Part shown: in pieces, positions 52,194 to 60,698 of the stretch
Numbering within the stretch: the stretch's first letter is position 1
How the letters are laid out: every line of letters starts with the position of its first letter
DNA from: Pseudomonadota bacterium
GTDB taxonomy: Bacteria > Pseudomonadota > Alphaproteobacteria > Dongiales > Dongiaceae
Reading direction: 5' to 3'
Length of the DNA: 64,000 nt
Assembly: GCA_021792365.1 (NCBI GenBank)
Contig: JAJYUT010000003.1
Coordinates: 806,001 to 870,000, forward strand
Made by a program: the position numbers and the translations under genes
Notes under the pieces: model-generated
The model's input: the letters and a program-made list of their open reading frames with translations, nothing else
What the model was told of the DNA's origin: nothing
Database searches by the model: none

Positions 52194-53996
52194 ATGAGCG
52201 GGGAGACCGGCGAGAATGGCCAGATGGATCCGGCGGCCTGGTCTCAGGCCATGGCCCGGATCGCCGAGCAGTCGCAGCGTCTGGTCGCCGACTTTGTCCA
52301 GCGCAACCAGTTCCAGAGCTCCCCAGGCGTCGACCCGATGGCGATGGGGCGCGCCTTCATGGAAATGACCGCGCGGCTGATGACCGATCCGGCCAAGCTG
52401 ATGGAGGCGCAGTTCTCCCTGTGGCAGGACTACATGAACCTCTGGCAGTCCACCGCCAAGCGCATGATGGGCCAGGAGGCCGAGCCCGTGATCGCGCCGG
52501 CGAAGGATGACCGCCGGTTCAAGGACGCCGCCTGGCAGGACAACCAGGTCTTCGACTTCGTCAAGCAGTCGTACCTGCTGACCGCGCGCTGGCTGCAATC
52601 CACCGTGCAGGGTGTCGAGGGCCTGGACGACAAGACCGCGCGCAAGATCGATTTCTACACGCGCCAGTTCGTCGATGCGATGGCGCCCAGCAATTTCGTG
52701 CTGACCAATCCGGAAGTGCTGCGCGCCACCATGGAAAGCCGTGGCGAGAACCTGCTCAAGGGGCTGCAGAACCTGCTGGACGACCTGGAGCGCGGCAACG
52801 GACAGCTCAAGATCAAGATGACGGACCTTGAAGCCTTCGAGGTCGGCAAGAACATCGCCGTCACGCCGGGCAAGGTGGTCTACCAGAACGATCTCATCCA
52901 GCTCATTCAATACGCGCCGTCGACCAAGCAGGTCGCCAAGCGGCCGCTGCTGATCATCCCGCCCTGGATCAACAAATACTACATCCTGGATCTCAAGCCG
53001 GCGAACTCCTTCATCAAGTGGGCGGTCGATCAGGGCCACACCGTTTTCGTCATCTCGTGGGTCAATCCGGACGAGCGGCTGGCCGCCAAGACCTTCGCGG
53101 ATTATCTGCTGGAAGGCCCGATCGCCGCGCTCGACGCGATCGAGCAGGCGACCGGCGAGAAGACCGCCAATGTCATCGGCTACTGCCTGGGCGGCACGCT
53201 GCTGGCGTGCCTGCTCGCCCACCTGGCGGCGAAGGGCGGGGCCGGCCGCATCGCGAGCGCGACGTTCCTGACCACCCTGGTCGACTTCAAGGAAGCGGGC
53301 GAGCTCACCGTCTTCATCGACGAGGAGCAATTGGCGGCGCTCGAGGAGAAGATGAGCGAGCGCGGCTATCTCGAAGGCGCGGAGATGGCGAACACCTTCA
53401 ACATGCTGCGTGCCAACGACCTGATCTGGTCGTTCGTGATCAACAACTACCTGCTCGGCAAGGAGCCGTTCCCGTTCGACCTGCTCTACTGGAATTCCGA
53501 TTCCACGCGCATGCCGGCGGCCATGCACAGCTTCTATCTGCGCAACATGTATCAGAACAACCTGCTGAGCAAACCGGGCGGGATCGAGTTGCACGGAGTC
53601 CCGATCGATCTCACGAAGGTGAAGACCCCGGCCTTCATCCTGTCGACACGCGAAGACCACATTGCGCCCTGGAAGGCAACCTATGTCGCGACCCAGCTCT
53701 ATGCGGGGCCGGTGCGCTTCGTGCTCGCGGCATCGGGGCACATCGCGGGGGTGGTGAATGCCCCGGCCGCCAGCAAATACAGTCACTGGACCAATACCGA
53801 GCTGAAGAAGTTTCCGCGCGATCCGGACGAATGGCTGGCGAAGGCCGAGATGCGGCCGGGTTCCTGGTGGCCGGAATGGCAGGAATGGGTCGCCGAATAT
53901 GCCGACGGCAAAGTCCCGGCCCGCCAGCCCGGCGCCGGCAAGCTCAAAGCGATCGAGGACGCGCCCGGCTCCTACGTGAAGGTGCAGGCGCAGTAA
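52194..53996 (+). CDS. phaC: class I poly(3-hydroxyalkanoate) synthase
   Basis: 600 residues, GAGAGGA before the ATG. The N-terminal domain (residues 1-200; DPAKLMEAQFSLWQDYMNLW) precedes the alpha/beta-hydrolase catalytic domain. The lipase-like box is GYCLGGT with catalytic Cys331. The Asp is in STREDHIAPW and the His in SGHIAGVVNAP. LLIIPPWINKYYILDLKPAN and VFVISWVNPDE are typical of class I. It polymerises hydroxyacyl-CoA to PHA granules. It is a single gene, convergent with the histidine kinase 3 bases later. No phaAB or phasin is nearby. Confidence 0.96.
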   Translation: MSGETGENGQMDPAAWSQAMARIAEQSQRLVADFVQRNQFQSSPGVDPMAMGRAFMEMTARLMTDPAKLMEAQFSLWQDYMNLWQSTAKRMMGQEAEPVIAPAKDDRRFKDAAWQDNQVFDFVKQSYLLTARWLQSTVQGVEGLDDKTARKIDFYTRQFVDAMAPSNFVLTNPEVLRATMESRGENLLKGLQNLLDDLERGNGQLKIKMTDLEAFEVGKNIAVTPGKVVYQNDLIQLIQYAPSTKQVAKRPLLIIPPWINKYYILDLKPANSFIKWAVDQGHTVFVISWVNPDERLAAKTFADYLLEGPIAALDAIEQATGEKTANVIGYCLGGTLLACLLAHLAAKGGAGRIASATFLTTLVDFKEAGELTVFIDEEQLAALEEKMSERGYLEGAEMANTFNMLRANDLIWSFVINNYLLGKEPFPFDLLYWNSDSTRMPAAMHSFYLRNMYQNNLLSKPGGIELHGVPIDLTKVKTPAFILSTREDHIAPWKATYVATQLYAGPVRFVLAASGHIAGVVNAPAASKYSHWTNTELKKFPRDPDEWLAKAEMRPGSWWPEWQEWVAEYADGKVPARQPGAGKLKAIEDAPGSYVKVQAQ

Positions 53997-53999
53997 CGG

Positions 54000-55364
54000 T
54001 CAATCGGCGGCGGGCAGGTCCAACTCCACCTTGAGCCCGCCCAGCGAGGAGCGGCCGAGCGTCAAGCTTCCCCCATAGAGCTGGGCTAGATCGGTGGCGA
54101 TGGTGAGACCGAGGCCGCTGCCCGGCTTGCGCTCGTCCAGCCGACCGCCGCGCCGCAAGGCGATGGCGTGCTGGTCCGCGGCAATGCCGGGGCCGTCGTC
54201 GCTGATCTCCACCTTGAGGCGGTCGGCGGCGCGCGTGGCGGCGACCCGCACCTTGGCCGAGGCCCATTTGCACGCATTGTCGAGCAGGTTGCCGAGCAGC
54301 TCGCTCAGGTCCTGCGCCTCGCCCGCGAACCAGAGAGGCCTCGCGCCAAGCTGAACCTCGACTTCTATGTCCCGGTCGCTGATGCGCGGCAGGGTGCGCG
54401 CCAGCGCCTGGATGGCATGGGCCGCGTCGGCCCGCACGCCGAGCAGGCGTGCGCCGCCGACCGCTTGCGCGCGCGCCAAGTGATGGTGGACAACGTCGCT
54501 CATCACCGTGATCTGCTCCAGCGCGACCGCGCGGTCGGGAGCGCCATCGCCTTCAAGCTCGTTGCGCAGCACCGTCAGCGGGGTCTTGAGCGCGTGCGCC
54601 AGGTCTCCGGCCTGGGCGCGCGCACGATCGATCAGGCTGCCATGGTGGTCGAGGAGTCCGTTCAACTCTTGCGCCAGGGGAGCGATCTCCCTCGGCACGT
54701 CGTCGGACAGGCGCTGGATCTTGCCGGCGCGGATTCCGGCCAGAGCCGCCTTGATCTCCTCCAGCGGCCGCAGGCCGACCCGCACCTGCAGGACGAGCGC
54801 GGAAACCAGGCCGATCCCGAGCACGGTCAGCGACACCCCCAGGATACGAGAGAACTGCCGTGCCGCCTCCAGCGTGGGTGCCAGATCGGCGGCGACGGAG
54901 AACGTCACGCGCATTACCGGCGCCGGGAACTGCAAGGTCCGCTGCGCCAGGCGCAGTCGTTCCGTGCGCGGACCTTCGATCTCGCGCAGGCTGATCTCGC
55001 CCAGCTCGGAGGTGGCTGCTTCTTCGGGCAGGCGGCCGTCCCACAACGAGCGGGAGCGGACCGGCGGTTGGCCTTCCGCTTCGATCTGCCAGTATTGGCC
55101 GGACAACTGGCGTTCGAACTTCGGCAGGCCCGGCGGACGGGCCATCAGGATCCCGCCGTCCTCGGCTATCTCCAGCCCGGCCGCAAGATCGTCGAGCCAG
55201 TCCACGAGCTCGGCATCGACTCCGCGCCGCAGATGCAGATCGAACAGGGTGGTAAGCAGAATGTAGGCGGCCAGCAAGGTGGCGCCGCAGAGCAACGAGG
55301 CCCCGACAATCAGCCGAAAAGTGAGAGAATTCCGATCGGGCAGGGAACGTCTGGGGCGGCGCAA
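54000..55364 (-). CDS. feuQ: sensor histidine kinase, FeuQ/PhoQ-like
   Basis: 454 residues if translation starts at the TTG (55364) that follows the response-regulator stop; an ATG at 55430 would add 22 residues and overlap the regulator by 65 bases. Two membrane helices (about 20-42 and 173-195) enclose a periplasmic domain. The phospho-acceptor His257 is in DLAHALKTPLTVLRNELE. The N box LLGNLLDNACKWA, G1 DDGPGI and G2 GSGLGL show an intact ATPase domain. The partner regulator and two PepSY genes lie just upstream, giving a periplasm-sensing system. Confidence 0.88.
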   Translation of the reverse strand: MRRPRRSLPDRNSLTFRLIVGASLLCGATLLAAYILLTTLFDLHLRRGVDAELVDWLDDLAAGLEIAEDGGILMARPPGLPKFERQLSGQYWQIEAEGQPPVRSRSLWDGRLPEEAATSELGEISLREIEGPRTERLRLAQRTLQFPAPVMRVTFSVAADLAPTLEAARQFSRILGVSLTVLGIGLVSALVLQVRVGLRPLEEIKAALAGIRAGKIQRLSDDVPREIAPLAQELNGLLDHHGSLIDRARAQAGDLAHALKTPLTVLRNELEGDGAPDRAVALEQITVMSDVVHHHLARAQAVGGARLLGVRADAAHAIQALARTLPRISDRDIEVEVQLGARPLWFAGEAQDLSELLGNLLDNACKWASAKVRVAATRAADRLKVEISDDGPGIAADQHAIALRRGGRLDERKPGSGLGLTIATDLAQLYGGSLTLGRSSLGGLKVELDLPAAD

Positions 55365-55365
55365 C

Positions 55366-56082
55366 TCAGTCGTGCCCGATGGCGCCGCGCTCCGCCTGCC
55401 GAGCGCCGTCCCGCCCGCCGCTGTCCCCATGCGGCATGCGGTAGCCTTGGCCGCGAACCGTTTCGATCGCGTCGGCGCCGAGCTTCAGGCGCAGGCGCCT
55501 GATAAACACCTCGACAGTGTTGGAATCGCGATCGAAATCCTGCGCATAGATGTGCTCTATGATCTCGCTGCGCGGCACGATCTGGCCGGTACGGTGCATC
55601 AGGAACTGCAGCAGCCTCTGCTCGAAGGTCGTGAGGATCACGGGGGCGTCGCCGCAGAGCACGGTGCCGGACCTGGTGTCGAACCTGATGGCGCCGCTGA
55701 CCAGGACCGGATCGGCGCGACCGGCGCTGCGCCGGATCAGAGCGCGAACGCGCGCCAGAAGCTCCGCCATGTGAAATGGCTTGGCGAGATAGTCGTCCGC
55801 GCCGGCATCGATTCCGGCCACCTTGTCGGACCATAGATCGCGCGCGGTGAGGATCAGCACGGGCATCGCCCGCCCGGCGGCCCGCCATTTGCGGAGAACA
55901 TCGATGCCGCTCATCGCCGGCAACCCGAGGTCAAGGATTACCGCGTCGAAATCGGCGGTTTCGCCCAGGAAATGGCCGTGCTCGCCATCGACGGCGGATT
56001 CGACGACGTAGCCGGCACTGTCTAGGGCACTACCAAGCTGACGATTCAGATTGGGATCGTCTTCGATCACCAGAACGCGCAT
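55366..56082 (-). CDS. feuP: OmpR-family response regulator, FeuP-like
   Basis: 238 residues. Receiver domain with phospho-acceptor Asp51 (DAVILDLGLPAMSGIDVL), Thr in LILTARD and Lys in DDYLAKPFHMAELLARVR. The winged-helix output domain (VILTTFEQRLLQFLMHRTGQ; DFDRDSNTVEVFIRRLRLKL; ETVRGQGYRM) follows. The sequence is very like rhizobial FeuP, which controls envelope and osmoadaptive functions such as cyclic glucan export. It lies 5 bases before the PepSY gene on the same strand and is paired with the kinase. Confidence 0.9.
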   Translation of the reverse strand: MRVLVIEDDPNLNRQLGSALDSAGYVVESAVDGEHGHFLGETADFDAVILDLGLPAMSGIDVLRKWRAAGRAMPVLILTARDLWSDKVAGIDAGADDYLAKPFHMAELLARVRALIRRSAGRADPVLVSGAIRFDTRSGTVLCGDAPVILTTFEQRLLQFLMHRTGQIVPRSEIIEHIYAQDFDRDSNTVEVFIRRLRLKLGADAIETVRGQGYRMPHGDSGGRDGARQAERGAIGHD

Positions 56083-56087
56083 TTTTA

Positions 56088-56654
56088 TTACTCGACTGGC
56101 TGGCCGTCCAAGGCTTCCAAAGCAAGGGTAGCCGCATCATAGCGCGCATTATGAACATGACCATCCTCGGTGACGACGCGCAGGTCGTAATTCCAGCCTT
56201 CCAACGCGCTGCCGACAAGCTGCGCGCCAAGGACCCGGCCATCGAGTTGCTCCTCGGCCACTCTATAAACGTCCTTGAGCGAGTGGATGACGCCCGCTTC
56301 CCGCAGGCCAAGCGCGGAATTGGCTTCTATCCCCGTCTCCGCGGCCCCGGTGCCAGTCGCGCCCGGCTTGCCGCCTCCTTTGCCCTTGCCGTTCCCGCCA
56401 GCGTTGCCGCCGCCATTGCCGCCAGCATTGCCGCCGCCACTTCCCCCGCCGTGGCCCCCGCCATTCCCCCCGCCGCCACCATTGCCACCGCCCTTGCCGC
56501 CGCCGCCATTGCCGCCGCCTTTTCCATTGCCCGCGGCGAAGGCGGAATCGCTCCACAGCCCGGCGAGGAGAACCTCGCCCGCAGACAGGCCGACGGCCAT
56601 GACTGCGGCAAGCACCATTTTCGGGAGTGGCCTTTTGGTCAGATAGCGAAGCAT
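56088..56654 (-). CDS. Gly-rich PepSY-domain secreted protein (paralogue 1)
   Basis: 188 residues. Signal peptide with hydrophobic core MVLAAVMAVGLSAGEVLLAG and cleavage near SAFA-A. About 60 residues of Gly/Asn-rich low complexity follow. The C-terminal PepSY-like domain runs from about 110 (NSALGLREAGVIHSLKDVYR; VLGAQLVGSALEGWNYDLRV; ARYDAATLALEALDGQPVE). It ends 5 bases before feuP and is closely related to the next upstream gene. PepSY proteins act as periplasmic modulators; control of the FeuQ sensor is inferred from position. Confidence 0.82.
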   Translation of the reverse strand: MLRYLTKRPLPKMVLAAVMAVGLSAGEVLLAGLWSDSAFAAGNGKGGGNGGGGKGGGNGGGGGNGGGHGGGSGGGNAGGNGGGNAGGNGKGKGGGKPGATGTGAAETGIEANSALGLREAGVIHSLKDVYRVAEEQLDGRVLGAQLVGSALEGWNYDLRVVTEDGHVHNARYDAATLALEALDGQPVE

Positions 56655-56835
56655 CGCTGGGCGGACCTTTTCCGGACGCCCTTTCTTAACCTTTTGAATC
56701 TGAACGGCCGATGAACCGCCGCCGCAGACATACCACCTGCTTGGTCGGTTTCTTCGCTGTGAGGGGAAGCGCAGTCAAATCAGTGAATTACTTTGCCTTT
56801 GAGGCAAACTGGTGTGGTCACCCAGGCCTGCCCAG

Positions 56836-57579
56836 CTATTCGATTGGCTTACCGTCCAGGGAACGTAAAGCCAAAGTCGCCGCATCATACCGCGCCTGGC
56901 GCACATGCCCGTCCGATGTGACCACGCGGAGATCGTATGACCAGCCCTCCGTTATCGTGCCGACGAGCTTTGCGTCGATGACTTCACCTCCCAATTGCCG
57001 CTCCGCACGCTCGAAGACATCTCCAAGCGGCCGGATCTGACCGGACTCACGCAGACTGAGAGCGGAATTGGGATCCTCTATCTCGGTTTCCGGCGTTGTT
57101 CCGCGCGTGGCGCTCTTTGCGGCATTGGCGCCCGCAGCCTCGGCCCCATTGTCACCACCGGTGTTTCCACCGCTATAGCCGCCGCCATTTCCGCCGGCGT
57201 TGCCACCACCGGCGTTGCCACCACCACCGGCATTGCCACCACTATTGCCGCCGGCGTTGCCCCCGCCATTTCCGCCGGCGTTGCCACCCCCCCCGCCGCC
57301 GGCGTTCCCGCCACCCCCGCTGCCACCACCATTTCCGCCGCCACTGCCGCCGCCGCCGCCACTGCCGCCACCGCCGCCACTGCCGCCGCCCTTACCGCCG
57401 CCGCCGCCGTTGCCGCCCCCACCTTTGCCGCCACCACCGCCCTTCCCGCCGCCACCGCCCTTGCCGCCTTCGGCAAAGGCAGCATTGGTCCAGGCAAAGT
57501 TGGCTATGATCTGACCCGCGATGAACCCGCAGGCGAGTAGCACCGGCAGTACTGCTGCGCGATATCGTCCCCTAGCCAT
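56836..57579 (-). CDS. Gly-rich PepSY-domain secreted protein (paralogue 2)
   Basis: 247 residues. Signal peptide (AAVLPVLLACGFIAGQIIAN; cleavage near AAFA-E), then about 120 residues of Gly-rich sequence made of GGGGKGGG, GGGNAGG and GGSGG units. The C-terminal PepSY-like domain (NSALSLRESGQIRPLGDVFE; DGHVRQARYDAATLALRSLD) matches paralogue 1 closely. The Gly-rich part is twice as long as in paralogue 1, as expected for slippage-prone repeats. A tandem duplication separates the pair by 181 bases. Confidence 0.82.
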   Translation of the reverse strand: MARGRYRAAVLPVLLACGFIAGQIIANFAWTNAAFAEGGKGGGGGKGGGGGKGGGGNGGGGGKGGGSGGGGGSGGGGGSGGGNGGGSGGGGNAGGGGGGNAGGNGGGNAGGNSGGNAGGGGNAGGGNAGGNGGGYSGGNTGGDNGAEAAGANAAKSATRGTTPETEIEDPNSALSLRESGQIRPLGDVFERAERQLGGEVIDAKLVGTITEGWSYDLRVVTSDGHVRQARYDAATLALRSLDGKPIE

Positions 57580-57624
57580 GGCTCTTCCTGTGCGCGGTCA
57601 CGGGCGATCCTTCTCGGTCGGCAC

Positions 57625-57648
57625 CCCGCGCCGAAACCGCGGCGCGGG
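57625..57648 (-). terminator. GC-rich hairpin after the EF-G-like gene
   Basis: CCCGCGCCG-AAACCG-CGGCGCGGG pairs perfectly over 9 bp, six bases downstream of the EF-G-like stop (minus strand). No T-run follows, so termination is uncertain. Confidence 0.4.
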
Positions 57649-57653
57649 ATAGG

Positions 57654-59696
57654 TCAGCGGGCGGCCCCGGTTTGACGCTGCTCGATCACCTTGTCAGCCA
57701 GGCGACCCGTCAGTTCCTGCAGGTGATCAAACCGATACGCAAAGTTACCAACGCCATATGTCAAAGATCTTAACTCGATGACAAGGTCCTGCAGCTCCGA
57801 TTGGGGCATCAGGCACTCGACCACCTCCCAGCCGTCCCAATCCGGCTTGTTCCTGATCTGCAGGATTTGCCCGCGCCGGCTTGTCACCAGCGAATGGATA
57901 CGGGACGTCAGGCTGGCCGGAGCCGAAATGTCGACCGCATAGATCGGTTCCAGCAGGATCGGGTGGCATTTCGGCATCGCCTCCTGCATCGCCATCCGGG
58001 CGGCCGTCTTGAAGGCCTGGTCCGAGCTGTCGACCGTATGATACTGCCCGTCGTACAAGGCGACGGCGACATCCACGACAGGGAAGCCGAGCGGCCCGCG
58101 ATTGAGGTATTCGCGAACCCCCTCCTCCACCGACCCGATGAACTGCCGCGGGACCGCGCCGCCGACCACCCGGTCCTCGAACTGGAAGCCGCGGCCGCGG
58201 TCCAGCGGCCAGACCTCGACATGGACATCGCCGAACTGGCCATGGCCGCCGGACTGACGCTTGAAGCGCGCGTGCTGCTTGATATTGGCGCGGATCGTCT
58301 CCTTGTAGCTGACCTGCGGCCGGCGCGACTTGACCGGCAGGTTGTAGCGCAGCCTGAGCCGCTCGATCGCGATCTGCAGGTGCACATCGCCTTGCCCGTG
58401 CAGCAACAGTTCGTGCGTGTCGGGATTATGGCCGGAGCGCAGCGAGGGATCCTCCTCCGCCAGCTTGGCGAGCGCCGCGGTCAGCTTCACCTCGTCATTG
58501 CGGTTCTCGACATCCACCGCCAGCGCATAGAGCGGCGTCAACGGCTCCGGCCAATTGAATGTTTCGGGCGCCTTGCCGCTCGCCGTCAGTACGTCGCCGG
58601 TCTTGATCGCATCCATGCGCCCGAGGCCGACCACCTCGCCCACGCCGGCAGTGGCGATCTTGTCGAAGCCGTTGCCCTTCGGCCGCAGCAGCGCCCCGAT
58701 GCGCTGCCCGCCCACCGTCTGGCCATCTGCGATCTGGCCGGCCAGCACGCGCGCCAGCCCGATCTTGCCGCTATGCGGCTGGTGATAGGTCTTGAACACC
58801 ACCGCCGACAACGCCTCCCCGCCAAGGCCCAGGCGGTCGCGGGCGGCCTCCGGCCCCGGCACGTCGTGGCGCAGCGCCTTGAGCAGACGGCGCACGCCGT
58901 AATCCTGCTCCGCCGCGCCCATCAGGACGGGCACGATCAGATCCTGCGCCAGGTCCTTGCTGAGCTGCTGGTAGATCGCCTCCTTGGTCGGCACGGCATC
59001 ACTCAGCAATTGCTCCAGCAACTGGTCGTCGAAATCGGCGAGATGCTCAAGCATCTGCTCGCGCGCCTCCTGCTCGCGCGGCAGCATGTCCTCCGGCAGC
59101 TTGACGAGGTCTGAGGGCTGGCCGTGGTGATAGCGATAGGCGCGCTCGCTGACGAGATCGATGTAGCCGGCGACCACATCGCCGCTCTTGCCTTCCTCGC
59201 GGATCGGCACCTGCCGCAGCACCAGCGGACGGGAGGAGACCGCCTGCAGCGCCTCCATGACATCGCGCACGCGCAGGCCGGAAGTGTCCATCTTGTTGAC
59301 GAAAAGAATGTGCGGGACCTTGTTGTCGTCCAGGAACTTGAAGATCGGCGCCAAGGTCAGAGCCTTCTCCGTCTGCGGCTCGGCCACCACGATCGCGACA
59401 TCCGCCACCAGTACCGCGTTGCGCATGTCCTGCCCCAGTTCGACCGCCCCGGGGCAATCCAGGAACGTCCACCGCTCGCCCAGGTACTCGGCCTGCGCGG
59501 CGGTCACCTCGACCGAGAGGCCCCGGGCGCGCGCTTCCTGGGAGCTGTCGCCCAACAGCGTCTTGTCCTTGGCATTGCCTTTCTTGGAGAGGGCGCCCGT
59601 GACATGCAGCAGGCTTTCAAGCAGCGACGTCTTGCCGCTGGAATAGGGTCCGACGATGGCGGCGCAGCGAGGCGCCGAAAGTGCTCTGCCAGCCAT
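57654..59696 (-). CDS. EF-G-like translational GTPase, catalytic His replaced by Ala
   Basis: 680 residues with the full EF-G domain order. The Walker A is GPYSSGKT (16-23), switch region LSVEVTAAQ near residue 60, then DCPGAVELG, where EF-G has DTPGHVDF: the catalytic His is Ala84. NKMD at about 134-137 gives the guanine specificity. Domain II (VFKTYHQPHSGKIGLARVLA), domain III/IV (PQVSYKETIRANIKQHARFK; RQSGGHGQFGDVHVEV) and domain V (GRRGQILQIRNKP region) follow. It belongs to the EF-G2-like, non-essential branch. The His loss is seen here directly. Confidence 0.88.
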   Translation of the reverse strand: MAGRALSAPRCAAIVGPYSSGKTSLLESLLHVTGALSKKGNAKDKTLLGDSSQEARARGLSVEVTAAQAEYLGERWTFLDCPGAVELGQDMRNAVLVADVAIVVAEPQTEKALTLAPIFKFLDDNKVPHILFVNKMDTSGLRVRDVMEALQAVSSRPLVLRQVPIREEGKSGDVVAGYIDLVSERAYRYHHGQPSDLVKLPEDMLPREQEAREQMLEHLADFDDQLLEQLLSDAVPTKEAIYQQLSKDLAQDLIVPVLMGAAEQDYGVRRLLKALRHDVPGPEAARDRLGLGGEALSAVVFKTYHQPHSGKIGLARVLAGQIADGQTVGGQRIGALLRPKGNGFDKIATAGVGEVVGLGRMDAIKTGDVLTASGKAPETFNWPEPLTPLYALAVDVENRNDEVKLTAALAKLAEEDPSLRSGHNPDTHELLLHGQGDVHLQIAIERLRLRYNLPVKSRRPQVSYKETIRANIKQHARFKRQSGGHGQFGDVHVEVWPLDRGRGFQFEDRVVGGAVPRQFIGSVEEGVREYLNRGPLGFPVVDVAVALYDGQYHTVDSSDQAFKTAARMAMQEAMPKCHPILLEPIYAVDISAPASLTSRIHSLVTSRRGQILQIRNKPDWDGWEVVECLMPQSELQDLVIELRSLTYGVGNFAYRFDHLQELTGRLADKVIEQRQTGAAR

Positions 59697-60014
59697 GATT
59701 CTGTCCCTCCCTGGACGACAGGGCCACGGGACCGGATTTCAGATGGACGCCGGATTGCCGCGGCCATTTTCTTCCTGACGTGCTCATGATTTCAGGCATC
59801 CGGGGTGCCTGCAAGCGGGATTCTGGAGCGGCGGAATCAGCAGCGTTGCTCGAGACTTACGCGGCCGGCACAGGTCCCCCGGGGTGCTCCGCCGCTCTTC
59901 CCTTCCGGACGTGCCGGGGGCGCTTCTTGCGCCTCGGCCGCTCCCGCACGTCGTAATTAAATGACCAGTCAGTTAGTTATTGACTCCGGCGGACACCCGG
60001 GGATAATCGCCGCC
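59697..60014. promoter_or_regulatory. divergent region between the EF-G-like gene and the TetR operon, with a TetR-type operator
   Basis: 318 bases without a gene. TGACCAGTCA (59962-59971) is an inverted repeat with TGAC/GTCA arms, followed by AGTTAGTTATTGACT. This is the usual look of a TetR autoregulatory operator 44 bases ahead of the TetR ATG. The left part is GC-rich and shows no other clear signal. Confidence 0.55.
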
Positions 60015-60698
60015 ATGACCCGCCCCGTGAGACAGCCCGCTATCACCTCGGAGGAGCCAGCGCCGCGCTGGCGGCGCCGCGCCGCCGACCGGCCGCGGGA
60101 GATCCTGGACGCCGCGCTCACGGTCTTCGTGACCAAGGGTTTCGCAGCCACCAAGCTTGACGACGTCGCGGCGGCCGCGGGCATTTCCAAGGGCCTGCTC
60201 TATCGCTACTTCGACAACAAGGCCGAGCTGTTCAAGGACGTGATCCGGCAAACGCTGGTGACCACGATCCGGGATATCGGCGATCGCGCGCGCGCCAGCG
60301 GCACGGCGCTTTCCGCGCTCGATCTGTTCCTGGAGCAGATGATCGCGATCGCCAATGACCCCCGGCGCTCCGCCATTCCGAAGCTGGTGATCAGCGAGTC
60401 CGGAAGCTTTCCTGATCTCGCGGTCTTCTATCTGTCGGAGGTCATTGGGCCGGGCTTGGCGCAACTGACAGCTCTGATCCGCCGCGGCATCGAGAGCGGC
60501 GAGTTCCGACCTGTCGATCCGGACCTCGCGGCCAAGAGCCTCATCGCGCCGCTCATACTCTCGGTGATCTGGCGCCACACCTTCGCGCGCCATGCCGCGA
60601 GCTCGTTCGAGCCAGCCGCACTGATCCAGCAGCACCGCGACATGCTTCTGCACGGCCTGGTCACGCCGCAAAGGCGAAAAAAAAGGAGGTCTTCATGA
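60015..60698 (+). CDS. TetR/AcrR-family repressor (CecR-like)
   Basis: 227 residues from ATG 60015. The HTH is at about 30-75 (PREILDAALTVFVTKGFAAT; DVAAAAGISKGLLYRYFDNK; AELFKDVIR). The ligand domain has ISESGSFPDLAVFYLSEVIG and RRGIESGEFRPVDPDLAAKS, similar to CecR (YbiH). It overlaps the HlyD gene by ATGA and heads an efflux operon, so it probably represses it. A TGACCAGTCA palindrome lies upstream. Confidence 0.9.
   Translation: MTRPVRQPAITSEEPAPRWRRRAADRPREILDAALTVFVTKGFAATKLDDVAAAAGISKGLLYRYFDNKAELFKDVIRQTLVTTIRDIGDRARASGTALSALDLFLEQMIAIANDPRRSAIPKLVISESGSFPDLAVFYLSEVIGPGLAQLTALIRRGIESGEFRPVDPDLAAKSLIAPLILSVIWRHTFARHAASSFEPAALIQQHRDMLLHGLVTPQRRKKRRSS

Noticed and set aside
56341-57480. 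Dense short repeats that could suggest a CRISPR array or satellite
   Set aside because: The repeats are GCC/GGC-rich codons for Gly-rich segments in two coding genes. There are no unique spacers of fixed length.
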